Assembly: GCF_010093535.1 (NCBI RefSeq)
Contig: NW_022985167.1
Span: forward strand, 95,415 to 159,414
Length of the DNA: 64,000 nt
Origin: Lindgomyces ingoldianus
Taxonomy: Eukaryota; Ascomycota; Dothideomycetes; Pleosporales; Lindgomycetaceae
Direction of reading: 5' to 3'
The translations under genes were made by a program, and so were the position numbers. This document shows positions 57,647 through 64,000 of the stretch, piece by piece. The notes below the pieces were generated by a model. That model was not told the origin of the DNA. It made no database searches and was given only the letters and a program-made list of their open reading frames with translations. Position 1 is the stretch's first letter. The number at the start of each line of letters is the position of its first letter.

Positions 57647-59447
57647 ATCATTCTTCTAAATGGAGGTGTGTGCTATGCGCCTCGAACATGCAGAAAACTG
57701 AAAACTCTAGGAAGCTCGGGGGGAAGCTCGGCTTGGTACTAGGTGTACGGTTGGAATTGAGCTGGAGAAGATGTGGAGTAAAGGAGGCACTTACTACTCC
57801 ATCGCTGGAGATAGCCAGGCTAACTTCATACTGGAGGCCCCAGATTGAGGATAAAGGTCGAGTGAGGTGGAGGAAGGAATAGTTGTACGTAGGAGGATTC
57901 GAGATTATGCAAAGCACAGCCGACATGGTACTCTCGGTAACCCCCTATAGAAAGACTCATAGCCTGCTCTTAACTGTTAGCATGACTATAACGGCGGGGC
58001 TGAAGGGATCTTAAAGTAAAGGGGATTAAAGGCAGGTGGTCTTCTCTCACTATGAAAGTTGATCGGACTGAAGATAAATTCGCACCAAATCAAAGGGCGA
58101 CTGGAATTTCTTGAAAGCCCGTGTGACGAGGAGAAAGAAGAGGAAGAGGGAGAATGTATGTGTGCCTCCTCGGGCGGTAGCGTGTGAAGAGGGAAGGTGC
58201 ACTGGGTTCACCATTGAGCTTTGGCCATGCTGTGCCCTCTCCTGGAATTAAGCCTCGTTAACTGGGGGGTTGCATTTGAAAATTCCGTGAAATAAACTAG
58301 ATTACTGAATATTCGAACAGTTCTGCACAATGTGTGCCTGGGTGGCGTGGATGGAGAAATGATATTCCGATGTGCTTTGTGTACGGAGACCGCAGAGGGG
58401 AGGGCGGTGGACGAAACTCGATCAATTGTGATGAATGGTCGTGACCGGGACAATATAGTGGGCGGCAAGAGCAACGAGCGCTTTCGGATTCTGTGAGCTT
58501 TCGAGGCAAGGGTTGAATCAGTGTGACTTTGACTAATTTGACGGTGAGGGGTTTGAGAGGCTGCTCTCGTCAGAAGAGATTATAATGTCCAAAACGAGGC
58601 GCTTTCGGTAGGCTTTTTCGTTTTAAGTGTCAAGTTAGAGGAGGACGAACGCGGCCTAGCTTCGTCTGCGAACGGTAGTCGGCGTGAAGTGGAACTCCAC
58701 ATCCACAACACCCCAAATCCACATGACCGAGCCTATAAACGCCTTCGCATCGACTTCTCGAATTGCTTGTCCGGTCAAAATAACGGACTCGATGCTTTCT
58801 TTGCCGCCTTAATCAGCTTCGTCTGTCCCGCGTAATTATCTCACTTTCAGCAACACGTTAAGAATCTAATGCCGTGGGAAGAGGGCCCGGTAAGCCCACC
58901 TAGCCACATTATTTCCCGTGTCTATTCATGTTCGGCTTGGAATTCCGAAAGACACTGCTAGCTCACTACCGGCAAGATATTCCCCTTTCAATGCCTTTAG
59001 TATCGCACATATCTCTTTCTCTTATCCATGGGATGTTGCCGCCAGTGGCACCGCATCATCGCTGGTAGCAGCCACCAGCTAACTCAATTCCTTGCTAGCT
59101 TGGGTGTACACCTGCCACCTTGCGAATCCCTATTATGATAGACGTCACGACCTCCACACTATAGCCTTCCAACCACCTTGACGAGAAGGAAGGAAGCCTC
59201 GCGATAAGACAGTACTGGGAACATGTCGTTTCATATACTATGGGCTTAGCTATAAGCAGAACATTCGTCACCCGTCGAACCCATGGAGTCGATTGCCTCG
59301 AACTTACACTTGGTCCCAAGTAAGCCAATTTCTTCTCTTCAACCTTCCGCCCACAGCAGCCCGTACCAAGAATATGGAACTTTTTTCCTTATATCTGGTT
59401 CCGCTCTGTCCTCTGGAAACTACCGATATGAACAATTTTATTGTCTT

Positions 59448-59517
59448 CAGACACTCTCGTCTACTGGGGTCTGATTATACAAGGAGAGGTCTTCAGAGGC
59501 GCGCACATCTTTCATGC
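59448..59517. repeat. Diverged direct repeat, copy A
   Basis: Shares with copy B (59878-59948) the core GATTATACAAGG flanked by ACTCTCTCG-like and GAGG-C-C-AC-T-like segments, over about 70 bases. Not within a gene. Confidence 0.6.
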
Positions 59518-59877
59518 TGAACACGATTTGCTTTCCCACTTACCAGTTTTCTTACTCACAGTTTCGGAATTCGAAGGGCTGCTCCAAATTTGATGCTAAT
59601 AGTTTATGAAGAACAGTGTCACTGATCGGTCTGCTGCTATCTAAAGATTAAACACAAATATTTCTCGGCTCTAAGCATACCTAATTCAAAAACTATCGTG
59701 AGCTATGAGGCTGGGGAGCATTGAATAGTACTGGGTTCTTTGCCCTACTATACTGCCGTAAGGGTCAGGGTCAGGGTAGGGTAGCGCAAGGCCTCGTGCT
59801 TTGCAAGTAAGTATATCCCCAAACCGCTTCCTCAGCATTTGTCGATCAGCGATGCCGAATAGAACCAATCCTGATAT

Positions 59878-59948
59878 AAAGACTCTCTCGCCTTCTCGGG
59901 TCCGATTATACAAGGTGAGGTTTTCCGAGGCACGTACATACTTTCGCC
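59878..59948. repeat. Diverged direct repeat, copy B
   Basis: Second copy, 430 bp downstream of copy A in the same orientation, differing by scattered substitutions, many C/T or A/G. No terminal features identify an element type. Confidence 0.6.
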
Positions 59949-62082
59949 AATGTATATCCAGAGAGATTTAAAAGCCCATATGTCCCAAGCGCGTAGAAAT
60001 TCAACATCTGACCAATGTGTAGGAGAAAGACCTCGTGAATGCCTTCATCACCTCTGTCTGCGGATTAGACTATCGCGGTCTTTCCACTAAGGAGAGCTAA
60101 GTCACAATCTTCCGTTGGGAGATCTATTGGCAGTCAATTCCTAGTGGGTTGGCAAACACCTCTCAAATTCTCACTTTCAGTCTTTGTAAAGATCTTCGGC
60201 TGTTCCGCTTCCCGAACATATATAATTAGTATCCTGGCATGCAGCTATCACGAAGCGACGCCCCGAGGCGTTTTCGGTAACGGCTACATGACTATGCGGT
60301 CGGCCCGAAGCTATTGCGGCCATTCTTCCACACCGCGCCAGACATACATGCAGCGCCGCCGCGTTGCAGAATTGCCGGAAGAGAACATTGGTAGGGTATG
60401 TGTACCGCCATCGGGATTGCTACCGCCCATGTACTGCAAGTGATTAATAGCGACTTGCTTTCTGGAACAATCTCTTGAAAATTTGATCTCAGGCCTCGCA
60501 GGCCCCATAGATGCACGTCCGGTCCTGCTCTTTTTTCTGGCCAAATCTGCGGATACAGAAGCTATCCCACGTTACATATTCCCTCATATCCCTTTGGGTT
60601 CCCTCTCTTGACTAGCTTGGTTTTAGGTAGCGTACTCGGCCTAATATCGATGACATTGTGAGAGCTATGCACCGCTTTCAGTCCACCTGCAGTGTTGCAT
60701 CTAGGGTTCCTAATGACCTGAAAACTCTGAGCTAGGCCCACAACATAGTATACAGATATTACAGGCGAACACTTTGTCTTTGTACCACGTCGCTCCACCG
60801 TTGTCTAGGACACTGGTCTTATATGGAGTCTTGGCAAAACCTTGGCGGTGATTGCCGCATTTGGAGTTTTTGGTTTAGCTGGTTATGGCATTGCACACAG
60901 CGTCATGTAGGGTTGGAAAATTGTGCCATTGAATGTATGATTCATGGAGGGCATGAAACATTAATTTAGTACTGCGCGGATAGGTGGATGCACTGCTGTA
61001 CTCAGTGTGCGGCAGGAGTTGGGATGTCCAGCACGCTGCGTCACATGATGGAACAGGGCAAGGATCTAATTCGGGACAGGAGTTAGCGTTCTCTTAAATC
61101 TGCCCTGTAGTCCGGTAAGGAGTGTTCTTGAGGCGTGTTGTAAGCGATAGCGTTCTCATCAGTAGTGATTTTGCAAGGTTGCGACGGGGAACTTCAGTTT
61201 TTGTCGTTAGCAATACATAGATCATTGACTTGAAAGGCGTTCTCACAGCTTCATCCCCAAGGTATCAAAAGGCTTGAAGATCCCATGCCATAATATGCCA
61301 TCTCGCGTGCAGCAACGCTAGTTAAGTAATCCTCTAATGTGGAGGCCACAGTAGCACACAGCTCCCTGCCCTTCCCCCAGCTCTTTCGAAAGCCTTCAAC
61401 TTCCTTATTGTTGTAGACAAATTATTTTCGCTCGTTCTCCTCGTCCTCTAGCTAAATCACATCGCTTCGTCTTGCCGGCTCGTTTGAAGACAATCCTGCT
61501 ATTTCTAGCAATGTTAGCAACACACTTAAACATCAATCGAAACACGGAGACGCGATCTCCTGATACAACAGACTGTCAGCATTCCTCTCTATAACTCTAC
61601 CCCTTTCTAATAGCTCCCAATCGGTGCTCCAACTTTGCAAGAATTTCAGACTCACCCCTCTCGACTACTTTCCCCACCCATTCCTTCCAAAACTCATTAT
61701 TTTATACAGTAGGCGAAGAAGAAAAGGCTAAGCCTGAGCCGTTCATCCACGACAGGGAGGTGTCTATCTCCTTCACTCCATGAATCGGTCGAAACAACTA
61801 GAAAGAATCGCTAGTCCCAGAAATTCCAAAAATAGTGTAGGAGTAGGTTTCTTTCGTAGAAACGGTCTCCATCAGAAAACGCCAGCAAATGCGTGAAGCT
61901 CCACCTACCCGCAGGAGCCTGCCAGCGTAAATTCATGAACTCATATCTTGCCCGCTCTTGAGGTCTTTCTCGACTCATCGGATCCATCCATTGACGGATT
62001 CCGGATCATCTTCGCAACTATCACACCAACTTGTCGAACATAAGAATAACCACACAGTCTAATGGAAGAGGAAGTGGGGTTA

Positions 62083-64000
62083 TCAACTCTTCCCCGCCTC
62101 AAACACCTTTCCCATAAAAGCATCGGGATCAACAAGTGTATATCTCTTTTCTACGCCCTTCATTCCAAGGACGCACAACACATCCCCGGCATCGCCCTGA
62201 TACAACTTCCCCTCCAACAAACACAACACGCCAACGGCAACCCTGGGAGGGATCTTATCGCCTTCGATAGCATAGACATCCATAAATCGCGCCGCGTGCT
62301 CCAAGTCTAGACGATCGCAGAATAAGGCGGAAAACATCGGTTCGAGATACTCGCGGGGTTCGACGTGGAGAGTCTCGAGATGAGTTGCGAGAGGTGGTGC
62401 CTTTTTTGAGAGTGCAGAGAGGGTAGTGGAGTAGGCGGCCGTCATGGCGGCTTGGTCTTTGGTGAGGAAGGAGAGTGGGAGGGGGCGGTTCATGAGGTTG
62501 CAGATACAGATGAAAGTGGAGAGAGGTGACATGTTGAGGAGGAAGAGGCCAGCGATGTGCTGCGGGGTGTTAGCAAAGTGGTTATATATATATCTGTGTG
62601 TACTAACGTGAATACTGGAGAGAGTGTCGACATCGGATCGGTACGAAGCATATGCAAGGCATACGTTAACCAGATCCTTGTGACATGGTTGTTCTTCAGA
62701 GATGCCCGAGCTGGGAGCGAACATCTTCAACTCTGGGAAGACGAGTTTCGTATTTTCGACAATAAGAGATAGAGGAGAGTTTTCGGGGCTACACAACTCC
62801 GTCTTAGCTTTCTCAAGAGCAATCTTAAATGTGGTTTCGGAAATCTCCAGATCGTTTCCGATTGCCCTCATCCAGACAGTACCACGGAGCTTTGGGGGAA
62901 CTCCATTCCACCAGATCTGGCGATGGGACCCGCGGCTCGCGGGTGTAGACATTTCGGTGTCCCAGTGGGGAAACAGAAGCTGCTCCCAGTAATTTGCCTT
63001 TACGATTTCCGCCTTTTCTCGAGCGAGCTTCTGTTCTGCTTGGCGTTGGGCTTCGATGCGTTCTAGCAAATAGTCAATATACTGTCTGCAGTCATACGTA
63101 GTATAATATTACTCACCAGCTTCCTGTACACGGGCCATAATCCTCTGGTACTCCTTGATATGTTTCTTCTCCTCCTTTGGATCCTTCGGAGGAAGCCATG
63201 ATGGCCGCGTTCGTGAGAGGTGTTTCTGCTTCTCTTTGGAGGGCTGGAATGGGTCAATGAGCGGATCGTTCTTTCGTAGTGGTGGTAGTGCGGTTGTGGT
63301 AGACTTCGGCTTCGTCTCCTCGGCTGAACTTGTTCGTGAGAGGCCAGGTTGTTGTCGGACAATTTCCTGTTTCCGCTCAAACTCAGCCTGGTACTCCTCC
63401 AACGCTTCCGTGATTTTCTTTGCGTCTGGATCCAGCGTTGTATATGTTTCTTCCCAGATATTAGTCCGCTGCCGAGTTAGGTGTTGTGTAGGTGGTATAT
63501 TCTCAGTTTGAGCAAGATTGGGTGACGGTGGTTGGGAAAATTGTCGCGGGCCATGCAATGGTGAAGGTCTTGAGGAAGCTAGCGAAGGTTTCGAGGACGC
63601 TGACCGGTGTGGAGACGGGCCCCTGCTTGATCCTGGACGGCTTGTTGCAGGGCTTGGTGTTGTCTGGGGTGGGCTGTTGCAGGCTGATGGAGCTGCGGAT
63701 CGCTCTTGCGGAGGGCGAGGGGAAATTGGGACATTCCAGATGACGGCATCCTCGGGTACTTCATCATCTTCATCGTCACATTCTGCTTCTAACTCTTTCA
63801 CAGTTTTACGTGCGCTATGCTGCCATGACTGCCGCCGAGTACCCAGGGAAGGGGAAGGGGAAACTTCAAGGTTGCGGGAGGATCTTCGAGAGAGTGTGCG
63901 AGGCGCCGAAGGGAAGGCTTGCGGGTGTGACGGAGAGGGGGAGCGTGACCGGCGGCCAATAGACGACAGATTCGGTATGTTGGCAAGAGATGGAGCGGAT
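62083..64000 (-). CDS. TBC-domain (Rab GTPase-activating-like) protein, 5' end beyond the window
   Basis: Three exons visible (63117-64000 partial, 62608-63062, 62083-62559), introns of 54 and 48 nt; about 604 codons seen, open to the right edge. The N-terminal part is Ser/Pro/Arg-rich and disordered, with the motif EDAVIWNVPISPRP. A coiled segment (EYQRIMARVQEAERIEAQRQAEQKLAREKAE) leads to the TBC domain: WWNGVPPKLRGTVWMRAIGNDLEI, LIVENTKLVFPELKMF, LAYASYRSDVDT, HHIAGLFLLNM, then FSALFCDRLDLEHAARFMDVYAIEGD. TBC proteins stimulate GTP hydrolysis on Rabs, but here both catalytic fingers are replaced (Arg of IxxDxxR by Leu, Gln of YxQ by Leu), so it may be a pseudo-GAP. The 48-nt second intron lacks stops and is a multiple of three; removing it gives the conserved S-I-H-H-I-A-G join. 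Confidence 0.86.

Larger units (their letters stand above)
56411..62082. other. Long gene-free region with repeats
   Basis: About 5.7 kb with no supported gene on either strand. It contains a 122-bp tandem repeat (57376-57646) and a diverged direct repeat pair (59448-59517, 59878-59948), each listed separately, and a short telomere-like G-rich motif at 59758-59783. Short ORFs lack protein-like features. The end nearest 62082 is the 3' flank of the TBC gene. Confidence 0.45.

Noticed and set aside
44700..62000. Intact retrotransposon or DNA transposon
   Set aside because: No reverse transcriptase, integrase or transposase motifs seen in any frame, and no long terminal or inverted repeats identified by eye.
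1..64000. CRISPR array, bacterial operons, integrons or phage features
   Set aside because: Intron-rich eukaryotic gene structure throughout; no spaced direct repeats or prokaryotic mobile genes.
1..64000. Secondary-metabolite cluster around the Zn2Cys6 regulator
   Set aside because: No polyketide synthase, peptide synthetase, terpene cyclase, P450 or transporter gene nearby; neighbours are Pam17 and gene-free DNA.

Overview
The window is nuclear DNA of a filamentous ascomycete (Pezizomycotina, quite possibly a dothideomycete; the class is inference). Genes are split by many short introns (about 46-112 nt, GT-AG with a few GC-AG). Several families are typical of this group: Eis1, a sphingolipid C9-methyltransferase, a Zn2Cys6 regulator with a fungal-type C-terminal half, Pam17, and a pyruvate carboxylase without an evident mitochondrial presequence. 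Exon models were rebuilt by hand from splice sites, reading-frame closure and family alignment. Every spliced CDS given with a protein length sums to a multiple of three.

Left part (1-43 kb) is gene-rich housekeeping DNA. In order: mitoribosomal protein mS41/Fyv4 (-); the TFIIH kinase Kin28/CDK7 (+); pyruvate carboxylase (-, 6 exons); clathrin heavy chain (-, 7 exons including 21- and 27-nt micro-exons); eIF3j/Hcr1 (+); a polyQ C2H2 zinc-finger regulator (-) with a 5.4-kb upstream space; a GCK/Ste20-type kinase (-); an unrecognised conserved-looking 908-residue protein (-); eisosome protein Eis1 (-); a Y_phosphatase3-type tyrosine phosphatase (+); sphingolipid C9-methyltransferase (+); phosphomannomutase Sec53 (-).

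Right part (44-64 kb) alternates genes with long gene-free, AT-richer DNA. From 44.9 to 52 kb lie a decayed coding locus with a zinc-ribbon tail and two tRNA-like relics. A Zn2Cys6 transcription factor (+, 5 exons, one of 27 nt) and Pam17 (+) follow. From 56.4 to 62 kb there is only non-coding DNA with a 122-bp tandem repeat and a dispersed direct repeat. A TBC-domain (Rab-GAP-like) gene runs off the right edge (-).

The genes do not form an operon or an obvious biosynthetic cluster. They cover transcription (Kin28), translation (mS41, eIF3j), anaplerosis (Pyc), vesicle traffic (clathrin, TBC), mitochondrial import (Pam17) and the cell surface (Eis1, C9-methyltransferase, Sec53). No clearly new multi-gene system was found. 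The most unusual signals are the frequency of GCAAGT (GC-AG) introns, a TBC domain lacking both catalytic fingers, a divergent CDK7 with Asp at the usual second T-loop phosphosite, micro-exons, and the repeat-bearing gene deserts.
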